In this document: positions 27,169 to 35,862 of the stretch, piece by piece
Layout of the letters: each line of letters begins with the position of its first letter
Position numbering within the stretch: position 1 is the first letter of the stretch
From: CBDFHC01 sp965247585
GTDB taxonomy: Bacteria > Chloroflexota > Dehalococcoidia > Lucifugimonadales > GCA-2712585
Reading direction: 5' to 3'
NCBI GenBank assembly: GCA_965247585.1
Contig: CBDFHC010000005.1
Location: 930,001-994,000 of the forward strand
Length of the DNA: 64,000 nt
The notes under the pieces: model-generated
The model's input: only the letters and a program-made list of their open reading frames with translations
Told to the model about the DNA's origin: nothing
The model's database searches: none
Position numbers and translations under genes: made by a program

Positions 27169-27486
27169 GTTAATTCCGGTGGGAATTTCCATCAATGGCC
27201 GCCGGGGGCGTTCCACCATCATGCCAGGCGGCCGCTACCTGTATTCCTGTCCCAACTGCACCGGCCTAGTATCCAACGATCAGTCCTACTGTGAGTACCG
27301 GCGTCCGGCGGTGGCCTGGCCACCCTGGAGCGCCACGGCACAGAGCACTACCGGCAAATGGGCTGGACGACTAGAGAGGACATAGTCGCCCGGCTTTGGG
27401 CGGAGTACAAAGAGCGGCAGGGTAGGAACAGGAGAGGAGGGAGCGCAAGGTCCCTGCCCTGCCGCCCATCTAATAAAGAGCAATAG
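27161..27486 (+). pseudogene. small zinc-knuckle-like phage gene, frameshifted
   Basis: ATG 27161 overlaps the AlpA gene. The frame gives a plausible start (MAKLIPVGISINGRRGRST, then CPNCTGLVSNDQSYCEY) but degenerates near 27300 into a proline/tryptophan-rich end at 27385. Another frame from about 27300 to 27486 reads SGGGLATLERHGTEHYRQMG and RLWAEYKERQGR, which looks like the true C-terminus. One indel near 27300 explains both. Confidence 0.5.
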
Positions 27487-27538
27487 AAGGCCCCAGGGAG
27501 CAAGCCTGGGGCTGGAAAGAGAGGAGACGTAGAGCCCT

Positions 27539-27907
27539 GTGAAAGCTGCTACAACAGAATTATACCACGGCCGGAGGCCCCGGCGCGGCAAAGCCGCCGT
27601 CCAGGCCGCTCCAAAAAGCCAGCTTCCTCTCATCCAGGAGCCCTCCACGAATGGCCACCGGCGCAACGGCCGGAAGGCCACCACGGAGACGGTCCACTAC
27701 TTCATCACAACGCCCAAACACGGGCGTCGTTGTGCTGAGCGCACCAACCACGGCGTCTACGAGGGCACCATCACTCCTCGGCGCAATCTAAAGGCCCTGA
27801 CAGGAGGAGAGCGAAAGGTCTGTGGCAGATGCTCCAAGCCAGTACGAGTTGTGGTACGGCTGGAGACCGAGAAAGACGAATGCCCGGCGGCACGGTTCAA
27901 CATTTAG
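27539..27907 (+). CDS. hypothetical phage protein
   Basis: 122 residues from GTG 27539 with a weak GGAG site. Very basic (GRRPRRGKAAVQ, NGHRRNGRKATT) with a CGRCSKP knuckle near the end, suggesting nucleic-acid binding. Family not recognised. Confidence 0.55.
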   Translation: MKAATTELYHGRRPRRGKAAVQAAPKSQLPLIQEPSTNGHRRNGRKATTETVHYFITTPKHGRRCAERTNHGVYEGTITPRRNLKALTGGERKVCGRCSKPVRVVVRLETEKDECPAARFNI

Positions 27908-27920
27908 GAGGTAATGATTT

Positions 27921-28024
27921 CATGACACACCAGCGATTCCGAAACTATCTGAAGGCCGACTATCCCGTCTTATGGGTCAGCACGCCTGAGCGGTAGACAG
28001 CGGCGAACGGCTACCGGCGCCGGG
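27921..28024 (+). pseudogene. remnant of a small or ATPase-like gene with an in-frame TAG
   Basis: The ATG, behind AGGAGG, opens MTHQRFRNYLKADYPVLWVS (residues 1-20), which resembles the start of phage AAA-type ATPases. A TAG (27994-27996) follows TPER, after which the same frame continues TAANGYRRRVQMEEN to a second stop. A deletion of the ATPase body is likely. Confidence 0.4.
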
Positions 28025-28044
28025 TTCAGATGGAGGAAAACTAG

Positions 28045-28362
28045 ATGGCCACTGAGACCGCAAGGATCCTGATTATCCCGCCCCAGTTTCACCGCCGTGC
28101 CCTACAGCGTAGGGCCTCATACAAAGCGGTGGTGGAGGCGCTGGAGAAGCGAACGGACAAGAGACGCATCATCAGCCGCACCGTCCGGCATCTGCGCTCT
28201 CGTGGCGTCCTGGTCGAGATGATGGACGGCCACCTGATGGTACGTCAACCGACTGACCGGCTGGTCCCTCTGGCAGACGGCATCTTCGCCTTCGGCCCCA
28301 ATGGAGACCTACACGAGGAGGCCTTGACATCAACATCTGCCCTAACGGGCGCCCTCATATAA
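28045..28362 (+). CDS. hypothetical phage protein
   Basis: 105 residues, with GGAGG nine bases before the ATG. Basic and helical in the middle (ALQRRASYKAVVEALEKRTD, then HLRSRGVLVEMMDGHL), which may be a winged-helix-like fold. No family recognised. Confidence 0.6.
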   Translation: MATETARILIIPPQFHRRALQRRASYKAVVEALEKRTDKRRIISRTVRHLRSRGVLVEMMDGHLMVRQPTDRLVPLADGIFAFGPNGDLHEEALTSTSALTGALI

Positions 28363-28399
28363 GGGCGCTGGACCAACACAACAGAGGGAGGTGCCGTAA

Positions 28400-28600
28400 C
28401 TGCCCAGCTACGCGCACGTTTTCCCCTCATGCGTCCATGGGAGAAGGTTTCCGCCATAGCTATTCCATGCTCCCCAGCAGGGTGCTGAATACCCTGTCGG
28501 CGGACCTGAGCGCCAGCGTAGCACCGCCTTTGTGAAGGTGCTGACCGGCTTCCAGGAGAGATACGCCAACGATGAGCCGAGGGTGACCAATGGCACATAG
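28400..28600 (+). pseudogene. phage gene remnant, lost start and in-frame TAG
   Basis: Behind GGGAGGTG the frame begins CTG rather than ATG and reads PSYAHVFPSCVHGRRFPP, then TAG (28457-28459), then LFHAPQQGAEYPVGGPERQR and STAFVKVLTGFQERYANDEP. The stop at 28598 overlaps the next ATG, as real genes in this element do. Both start and an internal codon seem mutated. Confidence 0.4.
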
Positions 28601-28765
28601 CGGCAGTCTGGACGACCGCAACTGGGTCCACAAGACAGCGGGGCGCTTGATTGGCCTGGAGGAAATCATATCCGGCTCCAGCAGGAAGAGCTGGACGACC
28701 TCAGAAGCTGGTGCGCAGTGGCCAGCGACTACATACAACGGTTGGAGAAAGGAGAGGTGAGATGA
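28590..28765 (+). pseudogene. small phage gene, frameshifted
   Basis: ATG 28590 gives MAHSGSLDDRNWVHKTAGRL and IGLEEII, then leaves frame near 28670. The other frame continues RLQQEELDDLRSWCAVASDY and IQRLEKGEVR, with a stop that overlaps the next ATG by ATGA. A single indel splits what was about 57 residues. Confidence 0.45.
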
Positions 28766-29124
28766 CCGGAAAAACCTTGGAGTGTGAACACTGCGGACAG
28801 GAAGCCGAGGACTTATACGACCTGGACGTTGGCCACCGGGGCTGCCGCCTTAAAGCCGCGTTTCCCGGCGCCTACGACCAGGACGGCGGGCTGGTTACCT
28901 TCGACATGGCGAAGGTGCGAGCGCAGCTTGGGATGGTGGAACCGCTAAGAACAGACGCGGGTTTAGAGGTAGAGCTACACCACGGAAGCGTGTGGCTATC
29001 AGTCAGGGTCCAGGTAAGCAACCAACTGAGTAGTTGGACCTGGTTCATCCCTCTAGAGGAATGGGACCAGATGGTGGACTACGTGGCGCAATGCCGGGCT
29101 GCCCAGGAGGAGCGCGACCAATGA
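28762..29124 (+). CDS. hypothetical phage protein with CxxC zinc motif
   Basis: 120 residues from ATG 28762, overlapping the preceding stop, with GGAGAGG upstream. The N-terminus has CEHCGQEAEDLYDLDVGHRGC, which could bind zinc. The C-terminal half alternates hydrophobic strands and ends in a charged helix. It overlaps the next gene by ATGA. Confidence 0.65.
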   Translation: MTGKTLECEHCGQEAEDLYDLDVGHRGCRLKAAFPGAYDQDGGLVTFDMAKVRAQLGMVEPLRTDAGLEVELHHGSVWLSVRVQVSNQLSSWTWFIPLEEWDQMVDYVAQCRAAQEERDQ

Positions 29125-29375
29125 CCATCCAGGTCCGCATCTGCAACAGGCAAAGGACACATACAGGCTGTCAAGCCAGCCGAGCCCGGAAGCAACTGAT
29201 GCGCCAGGGCCACTCCGCCAGGGTGTTTGACCACGGCTTCGTGGAAACCAACGCGCCGGCGGGCCTTGTGATAAGCCTCCAGCTATGGATTGAACGGGAT
29301 AGTCGGCGCCACCTCAGTGGCGACCTGGTGCCGGTCCCTACACCACTGCCGAATCGGGAGGTGCCAGGACAGTAG
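29121..29375 (+). CDS. hypothetical small phage protein
   Basis: 84 residues, coupled to the preceding gene by an ATGA overlap. Basic at the N-terminus (RICNRQRTHTGCQASRARKQ) with a two-strand hydrophobic middle. Unknown family. Confidence 0.55.
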   Translation: MTIQVRICNRQRTHTGCQASRARKQLMRQGHSARVFDHGFVETNAPAGLVISLQLWIERDSRRHLSGDLVPVPTPLPNREVPGQ

Positions 29376-29395
29376 GAACAATAACAACTCAACAC

Positions 29396-29653
29396 ATGGT
29401 GGACGTGGAAATGGACTTGGCCTGCTGGAGCGCTGAGGAGCTGCTAGAGGAGCTGGACTCCCGTCTGCTCAATGTTGAAGGCTCGGTGAAAGACCGTTTG
29501 ATACGTCTGTTCCTACGAGAACTGGCCGATTTTGGCTGCCCTAAGGACCTCCTAGCACCAATTGAAGATTGGGTTGGCACTCCAGTGCTCACGTTCAAGG
29601 ACCTGGAAGCATGGTGCGCCACCACCCCACAACTCGGAGAAGCTACAGCTTAA
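29396..29653 (+). CDS. hypothetical small phage protein
   Basis: 85 acidic, mainly helical residues (WSAEELLEELDSRLL, VKDRLIRLFLRELADF). No motif known. No good ribosome site is visible. Confidence 0.5.
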   Translation: MVDVEMDLACWSAEELLEELDSRLLNVEGSVKDRLIRLFLRELADFGCPKDLLAPIEDWVGTPVLTFKDLEAWCATTPQLGEATA

Positions 29654-29760
29654 TTCGGCGATACTGCCCCGGCCCCGGCCTGTGACCTACGGGTATACCT
29701 CCCTCGCTGGAACGGGCCACGCAACACCGGGCCCCATATCCAATCGTAAAGGAGCACTTA

Positions 29761-29889
29761 ATGAAAAAGAATCGCTCCCGCCTAGAACGCAGCCGCAACA
29801 TCCGTGAGGCGGACCGCGTTAACTGGCAGGCGGAAATCTCCAACGCCGTCCTGGAGAAGTTAGAGAAGGAGAAGAACCGATGCCAATAG
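29761..29889 (+). CDS. very small basic phage protein
   Basis: 42 residues from ATG 29761, eight bases after AAAGGAG: MKKNRSRLERSRNIREADRV and an amphipathic helix ending LEKLEKEKNR. Overlaps the next start by ten bases. Likely translated; function unknown. Confidence 0.55.
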   Translation: MKKNRSRLERSRNIREADRVNWQAEISNAVLEKLEKEKNRCQ

Positions 29890-30662
29890 TTGGACTGACC
29901 GACCATCAGCGTCTTACCCGTTTGGGGAAGATTCGGCTGGGCTACATGGCCGAGACCCAGGGTGGGGAAAAGTACCCCAGGGCCACTGACTATTTCGTGG
30001 TGCCCGAGGAGGTCGCTGCGGAATACGGGGAGATGCCCACAACCCTTGACCCCATCCTGTTCCCGGTGGACGTGGAGGACATCTTCGCCTCCACCTTCTA
30101 CCGCCTCTACACCCAGACCTGGGGCCTCACCTGCAAAGGTAACGGCGACACGGCCAACCGGCTGGTAGACAAGGCCCAATTGGAGGCAACCGGCGAACCT
30201 GTCCCGGCCAGCCACGCTACAAAGGAGACGGGACGACTAGACATCCAGTGTCCGTGCCCGCTACTGGATAAAGGCTACTGTCGCCCCATCATGAACCTCC
30301 AGTTTCTTCTGCCGGAGGTTTCCGGCCTGGGCGTCTGGCAGGTGGATACCAGTAGCTACAACTCGATCCGGAACGTGCTGGACTGCGTGCGGACGATCCG
30401 GGAGGTTCGTCGCTATAGTCCCGACGGCCTAGGCCGAGGCGTGGCCATGTTGCCACTGAAGCTGAGCCTGCGCCCCATGGAGGTTCACCCACCGGGCGGC
30501 GGCAAAAAGACGGTCCACGTGCTCCACCTGGAGATGAGCAAGGAGATGCGGCTGGCGGACCTGGTAGCCCTGGAGCCGGGTGTCCCGCCTATTACCTACG
30601 AGCTGCCGGAACCAGACGATGAGGTGCTGATGGCCCTGGAAGCCCGGCCCGCGGGAAAGTGA
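29880..30662 (+). CDS. recombination directionality factor-like protein (phiC31 gp3-like)
   Basis: 260 residues. RLTRLGKIRLGYMAE, YPRATDYFVVPEEVAAEYGE, LDPILFPVD, the cysteine cluster CPCPLLDKGYC, LQFLLPEVSGLGVWQVDTSS and MLPLKLSLRPMEV match the gp3-like family whose founding member switches a phage serine integrase from integration to excision. A serine recombinase is encoded at 41980-42498 in this element. In many phages and plasmids the family has not been tested, so the role is inferred. Confidence 0.75.
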   Translation: MPIVGLTDHQRLTRLGKIRLGYMAETQGGEKYPRATDYFVVPEEVAAEYGEMPTTLDPILFPVDVEDIFASTFYRLYTQTWGLTCKGNGDTANRLVDKAQLEATGEPVPASHATKETGRLDIQCPCPLLDKGYCRPIMNLQFLLPEVSGLGVWQVDTSSYNSIRNVLDCVRTIREVRRYSPDGLGRGVAMLPLKLSLRPMEVHPPGGGKKTVHVLHLEMSKEMRLADLVALEPGVPPITYELPEPDDEVLMALEARPAGK

Positions 30663-30665
30663 TGC

Positions 30666-31385
30666 GTGGCCACGGCATGGTGGATTTGGGCCTGGCTCTA
30701 TGGGAATGGGCCGCCGGACCAGGAGGACGGTCTGCTTACCTACCAGGAGGAGCTGTTCGCTCTCGCCTGCCGCGGGATCCTGAACGGAGGCAGCGACGCC
30801 CAGCCTCCGGACTGGTTCCGGCCAGTCCTGGGAATCCTGCGGCGCCACGCTTTCGGTTTGGGTGGGGTGGTGGACTCCTTGCGCCCAACCCATGTGAGCG
30901 ACCCGGAGAAGCAATTGAAGGACCGACGGTGGCTGGCGTTTTCCATGACTGCGATTCACAACATCTTCCCAGTGGACCAGTCGGGACCCGTCTACCAGCT
31001 GCTAGACATCCAGGGCATGGAGTATCCCAAGAGCTATCTGGGCCTGCCGGACCACTCGGAGAATTGGTGGGTCCAGAAGGTTTTACCGCAGATGTACAAG
31101 CTCTCCGGGAGGCGGCACCGAGCACCGGCACCTCCAGGCATCACGGGCAATTGGTTCCAGCAGGTCAAGGCCCAAATCACCATCGAAGAGGTACTGGAGG
31201 AACGGGGCGTCCCTGTTCAAACGGCCGTGCCCGGCCGTTTGAAGGCCGTCTGCCCGCTCCATCCCGATGTCAACCCCAGCTTCTACGTCCAGGTGGCCCA
31301 TCAGACCTGGAAATGCTTCGGCTGCACGAAGGGCGGGGATGTAATCGCCCTGGTCCAACAGTTGAAGGTGGCCGGTAAATGGTAG
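30666..31385 (+). CDS. CHC2 zinc-finger DNA primase-like protein
   Basis: 239 residues. The C-terminal 60 hold a CHC2 finger: CPLH, then KCFGCTKGGDVIALV, preceded by ITIEEVLEERGV. This is the template-recognition finger of DnaG-type primases. The N-terminal 160 residues have no primase catalytic motif that I can see. GTG 30666 is chosen because it lies four bases after the preceding stop. It overlaps the helicase gene by seven bases. Confidence 0.82.
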   Translation: MATAWWIWAWLYGNGPPDQEDGLLTYQEELFALACRGILNGGSDAQPPDWFRPVLGILRRHAFGLGGVVDSLRPTHVSDPEKQLKDRRWLAFSMTAIHNIFPVDQSGPVYQLLDIQGMEYPKSYLGLPDHSENWWVQKVLPQMYKLSGRRHRAPAPPGITGNWFQQVKAQITIEEVLEERGVPVQTAVPGRLKAVCPLHPDVNPSFYVQVAHQTWKCFGCTKGGDVIALVQQLKVAGKW

Positions 31386-32728
31386 ACGGCCACCAAAACG
31401 ACCCGTCCCTAGAGGACACAATGGCTCAGGCCGCCGAGGACCTGGCAAACCGGTTCGGTCTGAACGGCGCCAAGGCGAACGGCAGGTGGAACCCACCTGC
31501 CACGGCCCGGGCTCTCATGGAGATGGGCGACTGGTTCTTTGCTCGGAACGGCGCCGATACCCTCTACTCCTTTGTGAACGGCATCTACACCCCGGCCAGG
31601 CTGCCGCTGCTCACCTTTCTCAGCCGCTGGATGGGTGACGACTGGCGCCAGTCCAGAGCAGATGAGCTGGTGAGGTATTTCAAAGACCAGGCACCTGAGC
31701 TCTGGGCGCGGCCACCCCTGGGCCGCATCAACCTGGCCAACGGAATCCTCAACGTGGAGACCGGAGAGCTGGAGCCCCACACCCCGGACTTTCTTACCAC
31801 GGTCCAGATTCCAATCACCTTCGACCCGGCCGCCGAGTGCCCGCGCATAATGGAGTTTATCCAGGCGGTCTTTCCCGAGGACGTACAGCCCTTGGCCTAC
31901 GAGCTGGCCGGGTGGCTTCTGTTCGCGGACCCCTCTTGGCAGCAAGCGGTCATGCTGGTAGGTCCCGGCGGCAACGGCAAGTCTAGCTACCTGGGTCTGC
32001 TCATCGCCCTCCTGGGGAAGCACAACTGCTCCCACATCACCCTCCAGGACATCGCGGACAATCGCTTCGCCGCGGCCGGGCTGTACGGGAAGCTGGCCAA
32101 CATCGTAGGCGACATCTCCCAGCAGGCCCTCCGCAGCACCAGCCGTTTCAAGGGCATCGTGGCCGGAGACCCCATGACCGCGGAGGTAAAGTTCGGGCAG
32201 CCCTTTGACTTCGCTCCCTACGCCCGGCTCTTGTTTAGCGCCAACGAACCCCCGGGAAGCCCGGACGCCACGTATGCCTTTCTACGCCGGTGGCTGGTAA
32301 TCCCGTTCACGCGGACCTTCACGGGCGCCAACCGGGACAAGCACATCTTGGACCACCTGACGATGCCGGAAGAGCTATCGGGCTTTTTCAACCTGGCGCT
32401 TTCCGCCTACCAGGAGGTCCGCGAGAGGGATGCTTTCACGTCCGGTGCCAGCCTGGAGGAGACCAGCGTCGAATTCCGAGAGAGTGTGGACGCTGTGATA
32501 GCCTTCCTGGAGGAGGTCACCGAGCCCGACATGAACAGTAAGGCTGAGAAGTCAGCGCTATATGGAAGGTACAAGGAATGGTGCAAAGAGGGAGGCCGCA
32601 AGGGTGTGCTGGGCAAGAAGCGGTTCAACAACCGGGTGCGGGCAGCTCCCAATGTTGGCGAGACCGTGTCCAGGGGGAAAGACTTCTGGACCGGCTTCTA
32701 CGTCCCTCAAAACGGGCAATTGATGTGA
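31379..32728 (+). CDS. D5/P4-type phage primase-helicase (SF3 ATPase)
   Basis: 449 residues. The N-terminal half is the D5_N region (GRINLANGILNVETGELEPH). Walker A is GPGGNGKSS at about residue 200; Walker B/sensor regions include ANIVGDISQQAL and LLFSANEPPGSPD, then AFLRRWLVIPFTRTF. It would unwind DNA during element replication together with the CHC2 protein. Iteron-like repeats begin right after its stop. Confidence 0.9.
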   Translation: MVDGHQNDPSLEDTMAQAAEDLANRFGLNGAKANGRWNPPATARALMEMGDWFFARNGADTLYSFVNGIYTPARLPLLTFLSRWMGDDWRQSRADELVRYFKDQAPELWARPPLGRINLANGILNVETGELEPHTPDFLTTVQIPITFDPAAECPRIMEFIQAVFPEDVQPLAYELAGWLLFADPSWQQAVMLVGPGGNGKSSYLGLLIALLGKHNCSHITLQDIADNRFAAAGLYGKLANIVGDISQQALRSTSRFKGIVAGDPMTAEVKFGQPFDFAPYARLLFSANEPPGSPDATYAFLRRWLVIPFTRTFTGANRDKHILDHLTMPEELSGFFNLALSAYQEVRERDAFTSGASLEETSVEFRESVDAVIAFLEEVTEPDMNSKAEKSALYGRYKEWCKEGGRKGVLGKKRFNNRVRAAPNVGETVSRGKDFWTGFYVPQNGQLM

Positions 32729-32996
32729 CGACCTACCCCAAAATATGGACTTTTTAAGGTGGTGGCAAATGGGGCTTGGGTGGTGGCAAATGGGGCGGCC
32801 ACCCGCAGGCGTGGCCCACGCCTGGTGGTGGCAAAAGTGCCAAATCGAGGGGCATCTTACTACTATTTTCTCCTTATCTGGGCTAAGTCGAATTATTAGA
32901 TATAAAAGGGGGGGGGAAGTGAAAGATAGGTATTAATAGCTTTTTTTGCCACCTTTGCCACCCTTGCCACCCGCCATTCGCGACCTACCCCAAAAT
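32729..32996. other. candidate replication origin with iterons
   Basis: A non-coding 268-bp segment. Three GGTGGCAAA units (32761, 32782, 32827) face three abutting units in the opposite orientation (TTTGCCACC at 32945 and 32954, CTTGCCACC at 32963). Between them lies an A/T-rich stretch (about 32860-32940) with ATTATTAGATATAAAA. The segment is bounded by perfect 16-bp direct repeats CGACCTACCCCAAAAT at 32729-32744 and 32981-32996. Position after the helicase fits an origin. Confidence 0.6.
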
Positions 32997-33029
32997 TTGA
33001 AGGTTTTTAGGTAGCACGCCGAGGTACGC

Positions 33030-33683
33030 ATGACCTTAAAGGAAAAGCTGTCAAAAGCCAGGGCTGCCCTGGAGCAGTTGGACGCTCCCAGGGGCCGGTT
33101 GGAGCTGGTGAAGCGCTGCCGGGACGGCCAGCGGTGGCTCACCCAGCATTACGACGAATACATGGACTCGGAGGACCCGGCAATCCGGGAGAGGTACACC
33201 AGAGCCATGGACCGGCTCGAAAGTCTGGACGCTACTCTCCGGTGGGTCTATCACTCCTTTACCGGGTGCGTCTGGGGTGAGGCGGAGGCTTGCCCGGATG
33301 GGGATCCCATGAAATGCCGCCACTGCGCCGGAGGCATCCCTGGCCGTCCCTTCTTCAACCCTCTCGGCCAGCAGATAGGCGTGTTGCTCCCGGTCCGGGA
33401 CGCCCTCTTCCTCAAAAAGGAGGTCAGGGAATCCGTACACAAGCTACACACACCGCCAGGTTGGGCGACGGACGCGGAGCACTTGGAGGTTCTGGCGTCG
33501 GCCAGGGTGCGAGGCATCGTCTTGGACGACATGGAGACTGACCGAATGTACTGGAGCCGGCTTCGGGACTGGCAGGAAAAGGGCCGGGAGATGATCCGCG
33601 GCCATGGCGCCCAGGTGTTCCTGGTGGACAAGTTCTGGCACGAAGGATCTGAGCCGCCTGTGGAATGGTTGGTGGCGGAGTAG
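33030..33683 (+). CDS. hypothetical phage protein
   Basis: 217 residues from ATG 33030. A helical N-terminus (KLSKARAALEQLDAPRGRLE) precedes a possible zinc site (KCRHCAGG at about residue 95) and a mixed alpha/beta C-terminus. Not assigned. It sits between the origin candidate and the VRR-NUC gene. Confidence 0.6.
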   Translation: MTLKEKLSKARAALEQLDAPRGRLELVKRCRDGQRWLTQHYDEYMDSEDPAIRERYTRAMDRLESLDATLRWVYHSFTGCVWGEAEACPDGDPMKCRHCAGGIPGRPFFNPLGQQIGVLLPVRDALFLKKEVRESVHKLHTPPGWATDAEHLEVLASARVRGIVLDDMETDRMYWSRLRDWQEKGREMIRGHGAQVFLVDKFWHEGSEPPVEWLVAE

Positions 33684-33685
33684 GC

Positions 33686-34012
33686 ATGAAGGCTCATACC
33701 CATCTGATAGCCGAGAATCACCTGCGCCAGACCGTGGTCGAGATGGCCAAGGCCCTGGGCTGGCGGGTGTACACAACCTGGATTTCCGTTCATTCTCCGG
33801 CCGGGTTCCCGGACCTGGTGCTGGTCCGGCCGCCTCGGTTGATATTCGCCGAGCTGAAACGCGAGCCGAGTAAAGAGAAGGGCCAGTCTACGTCGGACCA
33901 GTACGACTGGCTGGCGGACCTCCAGGCCTGCGAGGGCGTTGAGGCCTTTCTATGGCGGCCTTCGGACCTGGAGCAGGTGGAGAAGGTGCTGAGGGGGAAT
34001 CGCGTTGAGTGA
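33686..34012 (+). CDS. VRR-NUC nuclease
   Basis: 108 residues from ATG 33686, two bases after the preceding stop. GFPDLVLVRPPRLIFAELKR carries the PD-(D/E)xK core, followed by a glutamine-containing helix (SDQYDWLADLQ). Small stand-alone VRR-NUC proteins are common near phage helicases and cut branched DNA. Confidence 0.88.
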   Translation: MKAHTHLIAENHLRQTVVEMAKALGWRVYTTWISVHSPAGFPDLVLVRPPRLIFAELKREPSKEKGQSTSDQYDWLADLQACEGVEAFLWRPSDLEQVEKVLRGNRVE

Positions 34013-34166
34013 AATTAGAGGCTTGTCCTTAACCCAGCCCTGGGCCCAGCTGATTGCCGTTGGGGCAAAGCGTTGGGAAACCCCGAGCTATGCTACCTCC
34101 TATCGTGGGGTTGTAGCGATTCACGCGAGTAGTGGCTCACAACTTGGAACTGGGACAGCTCGCTAG
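34005..34166 (+). CDS. truncated ASCH-domain protein
   Basis: 53 residues: GLSLTQPWAQLIAVGAKRWE, TPSYATSYRGVVAIHASSG, the first half of an ASCH domain like the full one at 38749-39210 (LTLHQPWASLIAHGVKSIE). It ends early at a TAG. TTG 34005 overlaps the VRR-NUC end. Probably the stub of a lost paralogue. Confidence 0.55.
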   Translation: MSEIRGLSLTQPWAQLIAVGAKRWETPSYATSYRGVVAIHASSGSQLGTGTAR

Positions 34167-34181
34167 AAGGAGGAGAGAAGA

Positions 34182-34586
34182 ATGGTTTCACAGGTTAGGA
34201 CCGAGGGTCGAACTATCGTCCTTGATGAATGCTACACCTGCGGTATTTCCATCGCCATGACGGAGCTTCAACAGCGTCATTTTCGAGAAAAGGGCGGAGA
34301 CTTCATTTGTCTCCTGCGCCATAGGACCGCCTATCGGCAATCAGAGGTTGACCGCCTGAAAGAGAGGCTGGGGAGCGCCCAGGATGGGCTGGCCAGAGAT
34401 GAGACGCGGTATGCCGATGCGATACGGCAACTGGAGGAAGAGCGCAAAGCTACGAAGCGCCTACACCGGCGAGTCAACGCGGGCGTTTGCCCCCACTGCA
34501 ACCGGACCTTTCAGCCGCTCCAGAGACACGTGAAAGCTAAACATCCAGAAGTGGTGGAGGCAGTGAGGAGACGTTGCGGTGAGTGA
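34182..34586 (+). CDS. coiled-coil protein with C2H2 zinc finger
   Basis: 134 residues. YTCGISIAMTELQQRHF at the N-terminus, a coiled coil (residues about 45-95, SEVDRLKERLGSAQDGLARD and following), then a classic finger CPHCNRTFQPLQRHVKAKH near the end. A ribosome site GGAGG lies ten bases upstream. Suggests a DNA- or RNA-binding phage protein. Overlaps the next gene by eight bases. Confidence 0.7.
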   Translation: MVSQVRTEGRTIVLDECYTCGISIAMTELQQRHFREKGGDFICLLRHRTAYRQSEVDRLKERLGSAQDGLARDETRYADAIRQLEEERKATKRLHRRVNAGVCPHCNRTFQPLQRHVKAKHPEVVEAVRRRCGE

Positions 34587-34821
34587 CAAAAAGTGGAGCT
34601 ATCAAAAACCCGATATTCGGTTTCACGACCAACCCCGCAATACCGACGGCATCGCGTTCCTGGGGATCAAGCTAGATTCCATCGACGTATCTGAGTGGCA
34701 TCCGCTACCCGACGGGCAGGGCAAGCCAACTCAGGTGCATGTCTCCGTGATGATAGAGGGGGTGGACGTTCCGCTAGTCATGCGTTTCAAGGTGACCTGC
34801 CCCCAATAGGTGTACCACAAA

Positions 34822-35862
34822 TCATGAGACACTGATAGCGCTTGGAGCAGAGGAGGTGAGGATGGCCTCTGGAGCAGGAGGGCGATAGCCCAGGGCGCTG
34901 TGGGGGCGTTGGTGGTTGTACTCGTGGCGCCACTGCTCGGTGAGGACCTGCACCTCCCAGAGGGTATCGAAGAGCTCCCGGTCCAAGAGTTCGTCCCTAA
35001 GCTTGCCGTTGAAGCTCTCAACATACCCATTCTCCCAAGGGCTACCCGGTGTGATGAAGAGGGTTGTGGCTCCCACCCCTTGGAGCCACAACCGCACCGC
35101 CCTGGCGGTGAACTCCGGCCCGTTGTCCGAGCGGAGGTGCTCCGGCACGCCACGCTGGACCATGAGGTCCCCCAGGCATTCAATGACATGGGGTGAGCGT
35201 AACGAGCGACCCACATGGATGGCCAGACACTCCCTGGTATACTCATCCACCACTGTCAGGAGACGAACGGGTTTGCCGTCACTGGTACGAAGGGCCACGA
35301 AGTCGTATGCCCAGACGTGGTTCCGTCGTTGTGGCCTCAGCCGCACGCAGGAGCCGTCAGTAAGCCAGAGTCGGCCCCGTTTGGGCTGTTTGGCTGGTAC
35401 CTTGAGTCCTTCCCGTCGCCAGATCCGCTCCACCCGCTTGTGGTTCACTCTCCATCCCTCCCATTGCAGCATGGCAGTCACCCGCCGGTACCCATACCGT
35501 CCGTACCGACTGGCCAGCCGAACCACTGCCATCGTCAGGGCCTCCTCCTCATCGGCCACTGTTGCAGTGTACCTCTGTGTTGACCGGGGTTGCTCAAGCG
35601 CCCGGCAAGCGCGCCGCTCAGAGATGCCATACCTGTCCCCCACCACTTCCACGCATCTCCGCCGGCGGGCCGGGCTCAGAAGTTTCCCCGTGCTGCCTCC
35701 TTCAGAATCTGGTTGTCCAACGTCAGGTCCGCTACCGCACGCCTGAGTCGTCCGTTCTCCGCTTCCATCTCCCGCAACCGCCTCGCCTGGTCTATTCTCA
35801 GCCCCCCATACTGCTGCCGCCACCGGTAAAACGTATGGTCTGATACCCCGATACCCCTGCAT
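34822..35862 (-). CDS. IS3-type transposase OrfB
   Basis: Integrase-core transposase. The catalytic residues are D in WAYDFVALRT, D in LRSDNGPEF and E in NGYVESFNGKL. The frame is open from 35862, but real translation is expected by a -1 shift from OrfA, joining at LLSPARRRRCVEVVGDRYG. Confidence 0.88.
   Translation of the reverse strand: MQGYRGIRPYVLPVAAAVWGAENRPGEAVAGDGSGERTTQACGSGPDVGQPDSEGGSTGKLLSPARRRRCVEVVGDRYGISERRACRALEQPRSTQRYTATVADEEEALTMAVVRLASRYGRYGYRRVTAMLQWEGWRVNHKRVERIWRREGLKVPAKQPKRGRLWLTDGSCVRLRPQRRNHVWAYDFVALRTSDGKPVRLLTVVDEYTRECLAIHVGRSLRSPHVIECLGDLMVQRGVPEHLRSDNGPEFTARAVRLWLQGVGATTLFITPGSPWENGYVESFNGKLRDELLDRELFDTLWEVQVLTEQWRHEYNHQRPHSALGYRPPAPEAILTSSAPSAISVS

Noticed and set aside
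27921..28600. In-frame TAG codons as a sign of stop-codon reassignment in the phage
   Set aside because: TAG is the normal stop of several intact genes in the same element (for example 27907, 29375, 29889, 31385) and no suppressor tRNA is seen; point mutations are simpler.
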